This document shows positions 12,006 to 23,901 of a stretch of DNA of 64,000 nucleotides, in pieces. The first letter of the stretch is position 1, and every line of letters begins with the position of its first letter. The position numbers and the translations under genes were made by a program. The notes beneath the pieces are model-generated. The model ran no database searches. It was not told the origin of the DNA and saw nothing but the letters and a program-made list of their open reading frames with translations. The DNA is from Aquanectria penicillioides. Taxonomy: Eukaryota > Ascomycota > Sordariomycetes > Hypocreales > Nectriaceae. Where the stretch lies: the NCBI GenBank assembly GCA_003415625.1, contig PYIU01000006.1:124001-188000 (forward strand). The letters are read 5' to 3'.

Positions 12006-14070
12006 ATGTCATCGACATCAAGATTTATCCTATTGCTACTAGTGTCTCTTACACTTGTTGGTAGTGCATCTGCCTTTGGAGCCGGCGAGGTAGCAGGTAC
12101 AAGCGACTTCAACGGCTATGTGTGGCGCCATGGAGACATTGTTGAGGTGCTCCGCTACCTGCCAATCAGCTTCATCACACATTACCGGTTCTCATCGCTC
12201 GAGCGACGCCAGATATACTTTGGCAACTGGCTTCGAGACTTCTCGCAGGTTATCGACACAACGTGCCTCGAGAACGTTCCTGAGCCAGCCCTGCGCGCCA
12301 TTGTGAGCGTCCTGGGTTTTCTAGAATTTGGGTTTGCCACCGACGAGTTTGAGGTCACCAGAGAGAGACTTGGATGTTATACGCATGTGGAGCATATCGA
12401 TAACCCTAAGGGTTATACAAATAATGCTAAGGAGATAGATGAGCGGCTAAGAGGCCCAGTGGACCCAAGGGAGCTTGAGATTGACCCAAGGACCGGCATG
12501 AAAAACTATATTGCGAACTCCGGGAATGGATGGGATACTTCTGCTGATTATGTAAGGAGACAGCTGCAGAGGTGCATCGAATTAGGACGACAAGGGCGCA
12601 AGAAGGATGCCAATGCGAGGAAAGAGGCCTTTATCCACCTAGGAGCCGCCCTTCATACTCTTGAAGATTTCTCTGCGCACAGCAACTTCACTGAGCTTTG
12701 TCTGAGAGAGCTGGGGGAGACTGGCGTTTTCCCGTTTGTTGGAGATATTTGCAGAGTGAAGACTCCAGGGCGGGGAGGTCAAATGGTGCCGCCCATAGTG
12801 ACTGGAACATTTGGGATGCTTGACATTTTTCACAGTCTTCTTGGGGAAGCCGATGATATGGCTGTATTGCAATGCAAAGGATCCCTTGAGAACCTTGAGA
12901 AGGTAAGACTCTATGCACTTTTAGATTTGTCCGAACAGTTCTGATTTGTACAAGGAACTTAACATCGGAGCCATGGCCTTCGAGCAGCTGTATGAACTGC
13001 TGAAAGCTGCGATTGAAAGCTTGAGCTCTTTCGCCTCTAAAACGCCAATCAATGACCCCATTCTAAATCAACTAGAAACAGTGGGAGTGTTGTTTCACAA
13101 AGCCGAAGAATCCACGACCACGAATGACGAGCAAGGGCGGATGCTCGAAGACAAGCTAGATGCAAATCTTCTCTGGCAGTCCATTGAGCCAATATTCTTT
13201 CTGCATGATAGAATTAAAAAATGGCTTCAGGAGAGCAATGAGGATGTCGATGCCAAGCCAGTCTCCAATGAGTCGAGCACGCTGTTAGGCAAATATGCCG
13301 ATGAACTTGTCTTCAAATATCTCTCCCTAATGATGGAGGCTTCCATACAGGAATTAAGAAACGCCGTAAGGGCCGCAAAGGAACGAGTTGATGCCGAAGC
13401 TGCCAAATCCACGTCAGCAGAGGTCTATCAGGATGGCGATGGGTCTGATCCCAGCCACTCTGATCTTTCCAAGGATCACTTCAACAATGTTCTGAATCAG
13501 CCAGCCGGCCTCGTTGCAACCGTTACAACAAACTGGACCACTCAGCAAGTTGTAGCCTGCTGGGACGATGACTTCAGAAACGCCGAAAAGACGATCGATG
13601 GGATCCTAACAGTACTGCATCATCCTGCATTTCCTGGTAAGAGGAAGACACCGATCCAGAAATACATGTTCGAGGCTGTACGTGGATGGTGGGAGCAGAA
13701 CACCGCTGAAGAGAAGGGCAAGATCCGCAGCAAGCTGACCAAGGAGAGCGTAAGAGCTCGCGAGCACGAAGACCACACACTCACGTTCAAAGATTTGGCG
13801 GGAAAGAAGAAGGGTCCTGCTGAGTTCCCCGGGTCGAAGCCCAAGGTCAGGCAGCCTTTGAAGAAACCGTCACTGCTATCTTGGGCTATCCTAGAGGCCA
13901 AGAGCGATGCTAAATGGGCATTGGGAGCAGTGAGGAGAGGTTTGACGGATCCGAGGATAGCAGTGCAATTTGTTGGGAATGGAATCCATGGATTCTTTAC
14001 ATACACATTATGGGTTTTGATGCGGGCGTTTGCTATCCTTTTCGGTTGGATATTTGCTTCGGTGTTTTAG
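12006..14070 (+). CDS. Het-C domain protein (heterokaryon incompatibility family)
   Basis: Proposed exons are 12006-12903 and 12956-14070, giving 670 aa. The open frame extends back to a GTG at 11997, but the ATG at 12006 is the better start. Residues 1-~24 form a signal peptide (run of Leu/Val, then GSASA), and the mature part begins FGAGEV as in HET-C. Family signatures are 'WRHGDIVEVLRYLP', 'RRQIYFGNWLRDFSQVID', 'DEFEVTRERLGCYTHVEHIDNPKGY' and 'FIHLGAALHTLEDFSAHSNF'; the last is a His/Asp-rich stretch reminiscent of zinc-dependent phospholipase C. Unlike Neurospora HET-C, it has no glycine-rich tail and instead ends in a hydrophobic segment (residues ~645-670) able to span a membrane. HET-C alleles control vegetative incompatibility in Neurospora, but most species also carry paralogues of unknown role. 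This one is probably a paralogue. Confidence 0.85.
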
Positions 14071-14430
14071 ATGGTAGCCTTGAATGAAATAATTGTAACT
14101 TGGGCATAAAAGCTGATCAATAGGTGCACAGTAACCAACACTCACTTTAGTAAAAGGCCTCGTCTTCATCTGACAAGGATTTCCAATGGGAGGCGACAAT
14201 GGCTGTGAGGCTGCTCTAAACTGACTACATACAATCACCAGAGCGTCTAATTAGCTAGCGCCAGGCTGCCAACGGATAGCATAATGATGGGAAACGGGTG
14301 AATGAGTTTCACTTCGAATATAGAATCGTATTGAAGTGTGCATATTGAGTACATTTAATGAGGAATTATATGGCTATTATGATTTTTGAATGTTTCCCAG
14401 TCAAATTTACGGAGCCCGCAGTGGATGTGT
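14071..14430. other. Convergent 3' intergenic region
   Basis: This lies between the convergent Het-C and sugar porter genes and is AT-rich. It presumably holds both 3' UTRs. Nothing else is seen. Confidence 0.5.
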
Positions 14431-16268
14431 TCAAGCGTTAGAGGTCTTGTCATAGTTCGCTCCGCCGAATCCAACCTCACACACATAGTTCTTGAACTCT
14501 CTCGAAGGCACCTTCTTCTCAAACATTTCTTGGACCTCAGCGTAGTTGCGTCCCTTGAGCTCTGGAAGGCAGAAGTAGAGATAGACGCACATTGGGACTG
14601 ATGCTCCGAAAAAGACGAAGCAGATTTTGCCACCGAGGTTGGCCTGGTCAGTATTGATAAGATATGGCATGACCTGAGTAACCATGCATGAGATCGCCGT
14701 AGAGGCCATGATGTTGATACTGTATGTCTTTTGTCGAAGTTGGACACTGGAGCTGAGGTTAGAATCCGTCACTCTTTTATTCAATTGAATAGCTGCTCAC
14801 CTGGCAGTTTCTCCTCCAATACTGTAGGCAACTGCGCCGAGAGTAGCCTGGATACTATGTCAGTGGTGAAAAGATATTTGATCAGTTTTCTTACCTGATA
14901 CAGAAAGCCCCAAATGACCATGAAAGCCACCGTGGCAGACAATGCGGCACTGGATCCTATTGTGCTGATGCCGCCGATAACAAGCAGAAGAGCTGTCATG
15001 ATAAACGCGCCGCCTACGATCATCGGCCGTCGACCCAGTCGGTCTACGAGCGGCCATGAAGTCATATTGCCTACAAGCTGGATGGCATTCGCAGCTTGGC
15101 CAATAGCCAAGGGGTCATTTACACCAGCAAGCCGGAAATAGTACCTACACCTCGTTAGCATTTGAGTTTGTGGCACGAAGGGCATACTGACGTGAGGTAT
15201 CCGCTAATGAAGCCCACACCGATAAACTGCTGAGAGAGGTACACCATGACAATAATCGTAGTCCTTCGAAGATTGGTGCCCTTAAAACACTCCAGCCAGC
15301 GGCTCGACTCTTGTTCCTTTTTAGCCTCTTCCTCCTTCGCGATAGCAATGGTTGCGACAGCAATGGCAGCATCTACGTCAAAATTATCGCCATTGAAACG
15401 CAAGTACGCTTTGGCTGCTTCCTCTCGGCGCCCGCGGATAAGAAGCCATGTAGGTGACTCGGGAAGCAAAGCCAGGAAGATCAAGAGCAGCCCGGGAGGG
15501 ATGAGTTGGGTAATAACTGGGATCCGCCAAGCCATATCGGTCGGGTCTGTTTTGCAGGCGTACACGACCAGCGAGTTGAGCCATTGACCTAGAACAATCA
15601 TGGTGTTCTGCATAATGTAAGCTTTCAAGGCTCATATCAAAGATACCCAAGGAATCTCACAACTAGGGCGAGGCAGATACCACGCATCTTGACTGGTGCA
15701 AGCTCCGCAACAAAGACAGGTCCCAGTGAGTGTCCCAAGCCGAAGCCAAGCGTTGACACAACTTTGCCCGCAAAAAGCATCGGGATCGAGGTGCCGAAAT
15801 ATTGGAGAATAATGCCGCCTATGCAGACCACACAGGCAATGATAATGGTCTTTTTGCGGCCTATAAAGTCGCTGACAATTCCCGTAGTGAAGGCAGAGAC
15901 GAAGATGCCAATAGTGCTAGCGGCATTCAGAAGCTGTTGATCGGTAGCTCGAATTACATAGGCACCATTGACAAGATATCCAAATCGCTTGGCAAATGGC
16001 GTTACAGCTAGCAGCTTTCCCATCATGGAAACCTCATAGCCGAAGTTGATGGGGAGGAGATAAATGATGAGGCCTGAGGATTTCGTTTAGCTAAATCAGC
16101 ATGCGATAGGTTCCATGTCCACGTACAAAAGAACAAAACGCGACGATTATCCAATACATCGCGAAAAGTGAGTTTCTGGTCCGCACTGCTTGCGGGGAGA
16201 GCAGCGGCAGCGGCCGGGGCGAGATCCTCCAGCTCCACGGCATTGTGCTTTTTGGTAGAAGGCTCCAT
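14431..16268 (-). CDS. MFS sugar porter
   Basis: Plasma-membrane sugar:H+ symporter of the fungal sugar porter family. Six exons (16127-16268, 15661-16073, 15192-15607, 14895-15144, 14801-14847 and 14431-14752) splice in frame to 529 aa. Signatures are the helix 2-3 loop 'DFIGRKKTIII', the 'LPESPTWLLIRGRREEA' segment before the central loop, 'PLVDRLGRRPMIVGG', and the helix 12 exit 'LPELKGRNYAEVQEMFEKKV' (a PETKG-type motif). The short cytosolic N-terminus has a poly-Ala run. The sequence resembles the alpha-glucoside/maltose permease branch, but the substrate cannot be read from the sequence. It converges on the Het-C gene. A minus-strand TATATA lies about 113-121 bp upstream of the ATG. A second member of the family lies at 32206-34056. 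Confidence 0.88.
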
Positions 16269-17547
16269 GTTCCGGGAGAAAGAAGACAGCCCGATGGATT
16301 GTTGAGATTCCGCAAGTGATCCTCTGTCTTTTGAATCAAGATTTACAAAGTACCTTCTAGTTATGCGACAGTACGCTGTAACTATATATGTTCGGAACCA
16401 CGAGGCTTCAGAAGCTACCCCGGATTTCCTCCAGTTACCCCACAAACCAAACAAGGCTTGATACCGATTCAAGCTTCGGTGATATGGTTTGTGATCCGAA
16501 TTCTGCTGCACTCTCCAATAGCATAAGCATCCGACCGGAAGGACCTTCGGAACGGAGCAGATGAACAGGGGTATTCAGCCGTGGAGTGGCCAGACGAGCT
16601 ATAAAGCCTTGTGATTCCCAGTTTCAGCAGGTTTAGGCGCACCCTGCGCTTGTTGGTTTTTCTCGCTAAGCATCAGTCGCGCCATGGCCTCACCCAAGTC
16701 CACCGCCCATTTCAAGGCTTGGCCTATTTTAGAACTATTAGCCACACAAAACTTCACGGGGATGACTGAGCAAAAAGCCACGGTGAATTTTTTCTTTTTC
16801 AACTCCATTTCATCACTATCTCCGCCTCAAATATGGCGCAGCGGTAATAAATATGGGCTAACATTGAGACTAGCTACTAACAATCTAACAGTCCATCGCG
16901 TGGGTATCATCTGTTCTGACGAGGCATGTCGATCACTGCGCTCATAAGCCTAGTGGCTAGTGCCAAAGGTAAAACTTCCCCACGGGGCTCCCAGGATAGA
17001 TCCACGCAATCGGTGGAGCGTCGAGTGCTTATTCTTTCCCTTTCCGCCTTCGCCAGCCGAGGCGCCAAAGAGGGCGGTTAAATTAAGTTACCCCTCAGTT
17101 AATTGCCGAACCGCATGTCAATATCACCACACAGTTACCTTCCACATCCAGGCGGCATGGCCATGTGAACGCTGCTGCGTAAAGGCTGGTATGATTCTTG
17201 AGATATCCCGGCTCCTTGGTGTCTGTGTTGACTTCTGTGTCAATCTCCGCAGCAAACTTCCTCGCCTGGCCATCAAGCCGGTCGCGGTCCTGCAGTGCGA
17301 GGTGACAAGAAAGTTGGTCAGTGGGTTTGATGAGTTACTCAGGAATTATAATCTCGCCCTTCTTCCACTCGTATCCAACGCAATTCATTTCCCTAGTCTT
17401 GCTGCCCCTTGCTAGCATTCGGGATCTTTGGAACCCAGCCAATGCTGATGGGTTATGATTCGGCAGCTTGTCTTTCCCTAACTGCGCTGAAGGGTGCACG
17501 AATTCGCTAGTCACATCAACATTGTTCTCACTAGCATCCTTCAGGTG
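16269..17547. other. Intergenic region
   Basis: This is the promoter of the sugar porter plus about 1 kb without a recognised gene. An open + frame at 16960-17415 (151 codons) is Cys-rich but matches no family I know and has no supporting context. Confidence 0.4.
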
Positions 17548-19136
17548 CTAGCCTAGCGCTCTCGTTGTTGACCCTCCGAGAACCATTGCACCCTGAAAAC
17601 TATCAATTATGGGGCCTGTAGTCCAGCCATTGATAAGATCAGCAGCACGCGTTTTTGGGCTTGCCTTTTTGACTCCCGTGTAATCGAGGAGCATCCACGC
17701 GTGTTTCATGAAACCCTGGTTACCATAATTGCTTTCCTCTTTGTATGTCTGTTGCAGAACCGGACGTATCGGATTATATCGGTCATGGACTGAGTTCCAC
17801 GCCAAGGTGGATAGGTTTCCAGAATGTACAAATTGAAGATATGGTGCAACCTGTTCACACATCCAAGCAAAGGTGACAGGCGCGATTTCTTTCATTATTA
17901 GTAGGTTTTATATCAAATATCTTCAAGAAATTGAGCTCGAAGTCGCTTTTCTGATCTTCCAGGAGGTCGTAATTACCCCCTCAAATGTTGATGTGCACCC
18001 TTGGGAACCAAACTTGCTGCAATTCCGACTTGGTGCCCTGAAGTTATTCATACCTTTGAGCGTCGACAAGCGATTCCCAGGCCTGTGTTAGTTCGTTTGC
18101 GGCGGCATCCTTATTTTCATGGACCGTCTTCCATTCATCCTCAAGATCCCGCAGAGGCTGCTTGGGTTTATCAGGGCCATCATCATTGACAGGATAGTGC
18201 CATGGAGTAGGGGAGAATGGTGCACAATGTTCGTCAAGGGCCAAAGCGTGAAAAATATTTTTTATGTCTAGGAATCCAATGAGTATGCGATAGGTATGAA
18301 TTGAAATGCACTTACATGGACTTAAGGAAACAATGTGAAATCCTGGACTAAGGATACCCCAAACCTTCCTTTTCCGAGAATTTGAGGTTCCACTTCGTCC
18401 AAGGCAAGTCTGGGACCCCAAGGCTGCCGACAGTGTCAAAAACGCTAACAAGCTGTACGACTTTTGATGTTTCTGGGGCAGTTAAATGGGGAGGCTTCTC
18501 TCAGAGTTTGTGCCCCTGAAATCCCTCCCCTCCCGATTTGATCCCTTCCTTTAACCGCACCCCATAGACTTAATCACGGTAGGCTGTGGATTTTCTAAAG
18601 TTGAAGCTGTCTGTGTGTTGCTGGTGTATGGAATAGAGCTCTGGGAAATCTTCCATGTCTCGAGGGGCAATTATGTCAATATCAGTTACTAACCCTGCCG
18701 CTGCGTGTGCTGTGTATGCTCCTCTGGAAAAGCCAAACCAGAAGATTTCGTCGCCTTTCTTATCGTTTAGAACAATGAAGTTAATAGCCTCAATGACGTT
18801 GCCGACGAAATCGATGCCTGACCCACCTTGTCTATCCCGTTCATCTCGGCTCAAGTCACCGGTCCCGATTCCGGCGTCGTAATATACTAGTTGCTCCCAT
18901 ACCTTGCCATCCCTTCGCTTACCACTTCGGGTAATGGATCAGGCAAGTCTTCTAACGTTGGAGGGAATATTTTTAAGGCCAGATAATGACGACTGCCATG
19001 TCCAATCACAACACATAATGATGCGCTTTGGAGAGACCAGGGTATTCTCGGAAATTCCAATCTGTCTCAGACAGTCATCTTCGTCGGAGAAGAATTGCTT
19101 AATGACTGGGTGGTTTCGTGTGGAACCTGTGGCCAT
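17548..19136 (-). pseudogene. Decayed DUF2235 (GFSRGA-type) alpha/beta hydrolase
   Basis: Relic of a DUF2235 gene, the alpha/beta hydrolase family that includes Tle1-like phospholipases. Family blocks appear in the right order on the minus strand: 'IIMCCDWTWQSS' (the family has CCDGTWQSS), 'VWEQLVYYDAGIGTGD', the nucleophile elbow 'GFSRGAYTAHAAAGLVTD', 'SVFDTVGSLGVP', 'FHALALDEHCAPFSPTPWH' and 'FAWMCEQVAPYLQFV'. The frame is broken by in-frame stops at 18939-18941 (where Arg is expected), 18570-18572 and 18501-18503 (where Trp is likely), and 17981-17983 (in the HINIGGG motif). There is also a frameshift near 18350. One normal intron (18268-18315) is still recognisable. Most stops can be derived by a C-to-T or G-to-A change. 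No functional product is expected from this locus. Confidence 0.85.
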
Positions 19137-20279
19137 ATTGGCGAACGATACAAGGGGTGTGTTGTGTAGAGAAGTTGCGCGAGATGATCATTGCCATAGT
19201 TTCAATTGGGTATCGATGGCCTTTTATCAAAATTCTTCGCTACCTGACGTATCTAAGACGTGGGTTACGTGGGACAATGAATTGTCAATCTAGCGTGGCT
19301 GGTCGCAGGCTGTCTCGGGTTTGGATGATACCGATGTACCTACAAAGTTGGTCTAAATAACGGGCTTTTCGCCTCAGAGGCGAGAACTCTATACATGAAC
19401 TTCTCTATACATGAACTTTGATGGCTCAGCAAGTAGTCCTGAATCAAGAAACGGCGGTTCTATTTCATCCTATCCCAGGGCAATACATTCTAAGAGTAGG
19501 ACAGTCATGTCTCGCATTAGCTTGGCGCACGAATCAAACCTTAAACTATGGAATACTATCATGAAACGGGCGTAAGGTGGAGATTAGAGAGCGACCATGC
19601 ATATCCACTCGACTTCACATTTCTGCCCTATCTCTCCCACTTAGAATAAGAAAGTTGTATTCGACCCATATTTGACTGCCGCACACACCTTCTTCTTGAC
19701 ACGGTCATTAGGAAGATAAAGACTATGTGGTACGAGTAATTGACAGCTTTAAATGAATTGGAAACAGTTCTCCGATAAGCTGGTGCCGGGGACATTTTTA
19801 GAAACCCGTCAAATGAGCCGGTGAATTGCCTTGTTCGATCAATACACCTTGCGATTTGATCTACGAAGTGTGCAATAAATACAACAATTCTACGAGGGGG
19901 CAAAGTGGGGTTGATGATATCCAATTGCATCAACATAAATAGAGACATATTAGACATGAATGAATATAGGGGGGTTTGAAAGTACGATAAAAAGACGACC
20001 ATCGTCTCTCTAACGTATCATAACAAGCATTCTCTCACATAGCATTGTCATATCGGATCAAAAATCAACCAACAACATTAGAAGTAGTTTCATATTACAC
20101 ATTATTTATAACCCTCATTTAAATATTAGGCCCGTAATATCCCCATGCTAAGACCTTCTTAGATAGCCTTCGTGCGCTTTTGCTACAGGCCCAATAGTGT
20201 TATCTCAATGCGCTAACCTCATGATAAACCTCGATCTGTGTCAAGTGCCAGGAGAATCAATTCCACTCTTCTCAGTTTT
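19137..20279. other. Intergenic region
   Basis: No recognised gene. The minus-strand frame at 19628-20002 (124 codons) has hydrophobic stretches but matches nothing I know. A small hairpin and a 16-bp duplication are listed separately. Confidence 0.4.
19369..19418. repeat. Perfect inverted repeat plus 16-bp tandem duplication
   Basis: TCGCCTC and GAGGCGA form a perfect 7-bp inverted repeat around a single A (19369-19383). Just after it, the unit CTCTATACATGAACTT is duplicated in tandem without mismatch at 19387-19402 and 19403-19418. The duplication may mark a repaired break or a small insertion footprint. Confidence 0.85.
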
Positions 20280-21574
20280 TTATTCTGTCTTATTATCGTT
20301 CTCTTCGTCATCGGATCGGGCATCTCGTTGTTCATTGTAGAACATGATGCGATAGGCAACTCGAAAGACATAGTACAACCAGAGTATGTTCAATGTTTGC
20401 AAGGCAATAAGCAAGGTCGATGTGATTCTGAAGCTAAGGGGACACTTGTATTGCTCGGTTTCCCAGTTTAGCTCATAGGATCCCACGGTCTTGAACTCTT
20501 TAAAAAGAGAATAAATAATGCGCAGGTTGATATAGTGGCGTAGGTAAATCCAAGCAAACATGAACGTTACATAGGCAGGGACCGTAAGGGAAGAGTTAAG
20601 ATAGTTAAGTACCTTTGATATCTGCCATAGACGACCAAGCAGTTAGTTATCATTGTATAAATAATACATATCTGAAATCCATTACAAATACTTACAGCGA
20701 GGAAAAGATCGCTAATATCGTGTGTGATGTAAACAGCCAGGCCAATGTATGTGAAATGAAACCGGTAGCTGAGTCCGATCAAAGATAGTGTGATGATGTG
20801 GTGAACAACAAGCTCTTTAAAATCCTTTCGGCGCTTCTCAAGGCCCAAGATAAGAACAATAGCTTGTTGAGCCCAGTATGCACCTTGGAACAGGTAATAA
20901 AATTTGAAGGCGGCGGTGTTTGTCTTATGCGGAAATCCTTCGTACATGCCTGCCATGTTGAAGTACCAGATTGGGCTTCTTCTCATGACGTACATGCCAT
21001 ACGGGCCGAGAATAGAGAAGTAGATGGCTGTGTAGGCTTGTTCCAAGAAACGAGTTTGTTTTCCACGACTTAGTATACCTCCAAGTCGTGCAAGAGGTCG
21101 CAAAACCTCTTGCATGATGAATTCCCTGGTGAATGACAGGACGAGGATGTAGAAAGAAACAAAAGCAAAGTCTCTAATTCCCTTGGAGTACTGCGCCGGC
21201 TCGCCGTTGTTTTCGGAGTTGATTCGGTAGGAGAGGAAGATGAAGGAATGCACGGGGTTGCTTTCCGTGGGGTTGATGCTATAAACGGCAAGAAAACTGG
21301 TGATCAAGGCGAAGGGTATAGACCAAGTGTATCGCGCAACAAATCGTCTTGCCCGCCGGGTCATTGAGGAGCGTGTGCTAAGGCGTTTTCTTCGTCGGCT
21401 TTTTCCCGAGTTCAGTCCTTGAAGGCCAAGCGGTTGACTAATGTGTCGAGAGTTCAGGTCTCCAGGTGCCACACTATTGCTGTTGCTAGAGGCGTTCGTC
21501 GTCGTCTTCCGACGAATCAAGAGGCTGTCGGCGACCTCTGACGCCGAAACAGGAACCGGCAATGAGCTTTCCAT
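20280..21574 (-). CDS. Ceramide synthase, LAG1/TLC domain
   Basis: ER-membrane acyl-CoA-dependent ceramide synthase that N-acylates sphingoid bases. Exons 20696-21574 and 20280-20621, separated by a 74-bp intron, give 406 aa. The start is the ATG at 21574; the upstream open frame has only a GTG. After a basic N-terminal region (residues 60-80, KSRRRKRLSTR) come about seven or eight membrane segments. The LAG1 motif is clear: 'KDFKELVVHHIITLSLIGLSYRFHFTYIGLAVYITHD', where the adjacent histidines (VVHH) and the later HD are catalytic residues of the family. It continues 'ISDLFLA', then 'ISKVLNYL' after the intron, then 'WIYLRHYINLRII'. The acidic C-terminus (RSDDEENDNKTE) is typical. Filamentous fungi usually carry two or three paralogues with different chain-length preference; which one this is cannot be told. 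Confidence 0.92.
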
Positions 21575-23901
21575 TTTGATGTTGTTCAACCGAAGGAGTT
21601 GGCGGGTCGAAAGGGTACTGCTCCTGACAGGGTTGAGGGCACCGGCCACCCAAGTTATGGCTTGCGATCAGGAGTGATCCTGTTCCGAGATGAATCAAGG
21701 AGAGACGCAACGTAGAATATTCATCGACTCGCCTTTTTACACTCAGCGAGTAAGAGAGAAGGTGAGAGTTTAGACGACCACACAACAAATATTCGGCGTG
21801 GTGGGGATCACCAGGGGAAAAGGGGAGACCCATGTCGACACATGTATGAAAACAGCCGATAGGTCGAACCCCATTTGTCATTCGAAAACAGGGCCCTACA
21901 GATGAAATTAGTCTCCTTTGGCCTTTCTTCCTTGAAACGGATATAAAATAAAGACCGATCCTGGTATCTGAAATCCTCCGCGACACTAAAAATCACCGAC
22001 CTGAAGCGGGCGCTTCGGGCTCCGCGGACTGACCCGCGGACGACGTGAATCGGAGTGTAAAGCACTGGCAAATCAGCATGCAAACATCGGGACCCACAGT
22101 ACAAATATTAGCCAAGTCTCCTGGCTCTCCAACATTCGATTTGTGCCCAGGCGCCGCATGATCCTCAACACGTCATCAATTTCATCCATATGGCTAATGC
22201 TGAGTTATCCAGTCACGATTGTCGAATTTAACTGGTTGATTTGGCCAGGCCTTGGACAATCATACGTACCCACTGGCCATGGTGGACAGCGCGATCCTGA
22301 AGCCAGGTAATTAGACGTCTTACCTTCAGCAAATGGGAATCCCGCCGAAGTGCGTTCCAAATAACCCATCGGCCGTTCTTGATCAGTTTAATGTTCGTTT
22401 GCGCGGAAGATGACCAAGGAATACCGTAGTGAGTAGAGATTGCCCTGCAGCCACTGCCGACCGACAGCCCCCAGATAGACTTATTAGGTGAGCCTGACAC
22501 TGCCATGGCCGTGCTACCTTTGATCGTGGAGCTAAAGATGTAAAACCGGCTACCGGTGCGGACTAGTTCGCCTCGAAAAGTGGATTGGCCTGTGCTGGGA
22601 TTCCAGATACGGATGGTCCTCTGCAAATGAATGAGTCCGGGTCGGGTTGACGTTGACGGGACCTCATATTTCCGACCTAACGAGCACCCAGATACGCAAG
22701 TGTTGAACTTTTTCAATCATTACATCCCTCTAGTAATATTTGGTTTTATGAAATATCTTTTTCGTATCTGGATTGGACACTTGAGTGTCAAGGCTACATT
22801 CACATTTCTATTGATGCCAGAATTGAAGGACCTATTCTTGTTTCAATTCATGCCCTCAACGCTCATTCATCAACTCGGCAGCGCCATCACTGAACCAATC
22901 AAGTAGATTGCCTTTCATTAAGATCTTTAGCAATGCACCAGAGATCAGCTTGACATTTCTATTCACATTTCACCAGCCAAAAGGGGGGTTACGCTGGTTG
23001 GGGCCAACAAGATAATACTATCAACAGCATGGACGATTACTCCTGTTTACGAGGGTGGAGGAACCTCTATTCCTTCTTTGTATTGGCCAATCCAGTCGAT
23101 CTAATCTTGATGGCCCATTTTATCAACTTTCACCGTAAAAAGAAAAGTGAGTGTTATACCAGGCTTAGCAGAAACACGACACTTGACCCAATGCAGCTTT
23201 AAAGACGGAGACAGCGAACAGAGACTGCATGAATCAAGCCTTGAGGCTGGTGGGGGCGGAGGTGAAGATGCAACATCCACAACTGCTAAGCTCAACCACA
23301 GAGCATGAGGATTTGAGGGACAACACGTCGAGATTTTGATAGAGCCCTTGGAAAAATGGAGGCAACAGAGAACAAAGGTAATGCACTGGGGTATGTATTA
23401 ATTGACATGGAGCTTATGCACCAATGTCCGTCCTACAAACTCAAAACTAATTCCATCTCCAGCTGAACAATATCTACTCTAAATAAAGCAGGACTTTTAC
23501 CCAAATTTTTATTTGAGAGGTAAGAAAGAGGGGTGACGAACTGCTGAACTTAGCTTGAAGGGTCTAGAAGAGCGACCGTGATGACTAACAAGTCGCTTGA
23601 AATTCGTCTACGCGACATCAAAACCTATCACGTCATTAGGATACCATCTTTCGAAGTATGGATCTACCATCCACCGTATATCCCTCTAGCACGCAATATA
23701 TGTACAACGTAACCAATCCTCCCCAACAGCATCCGTGGGAGGACTGCGGGGTTTCCGATGTCGCTGCTTGTTATCAATATAAAACCAGCATCTTGTCCTC
23801 GTCTAATATTGTCTCGGTCCTTGAGTATTTTCAGCATCAAGGGCCAAGTGCACAAACAGCAAAACTGAATCTAACGACTTTTTGCAGACGAACAAGATAA
23901 A
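21575..23901. other. Intergenic region (2.3 kb)
   Basis: This holds the ceramide synthase promoter and the upstream region of the monooxygenase gene. Apart from the WD40-like relic listed separately I see no feature. Confidence 0.4.
22228..22716 (-). pseudogene. Possible WD40-repeat relic
   Basis: A minus-strand open frame of about 160 codons contains 'TIRIWNPSTGQ', a good WD40 strand D signature, and a weaker 'GSTAMAVSGSPNKSIW' block like the 'DGSTVVSGSxDKTI' part of a repeat. The rest of the repeat spacing is lost and there are no neighbouring repeats or an N-terminal domain. It may be a remnant of a WD40 gene of the NACHT-WD40 kind; chance resemblance is possible. Confidence 0.3.

Noticed and set aside
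16960..17415. 151-codon + strand open frame
   Set aside because: No family resemblance, no introns or start context, and Cys/Pro-rich composition; chance cannot be excluded.
19628..20002. 124-codon minus-strand frame with hydrophobic stretches
   Set aside because: No recognisable domain; hydrophobicity can come from AT-rich sequence.
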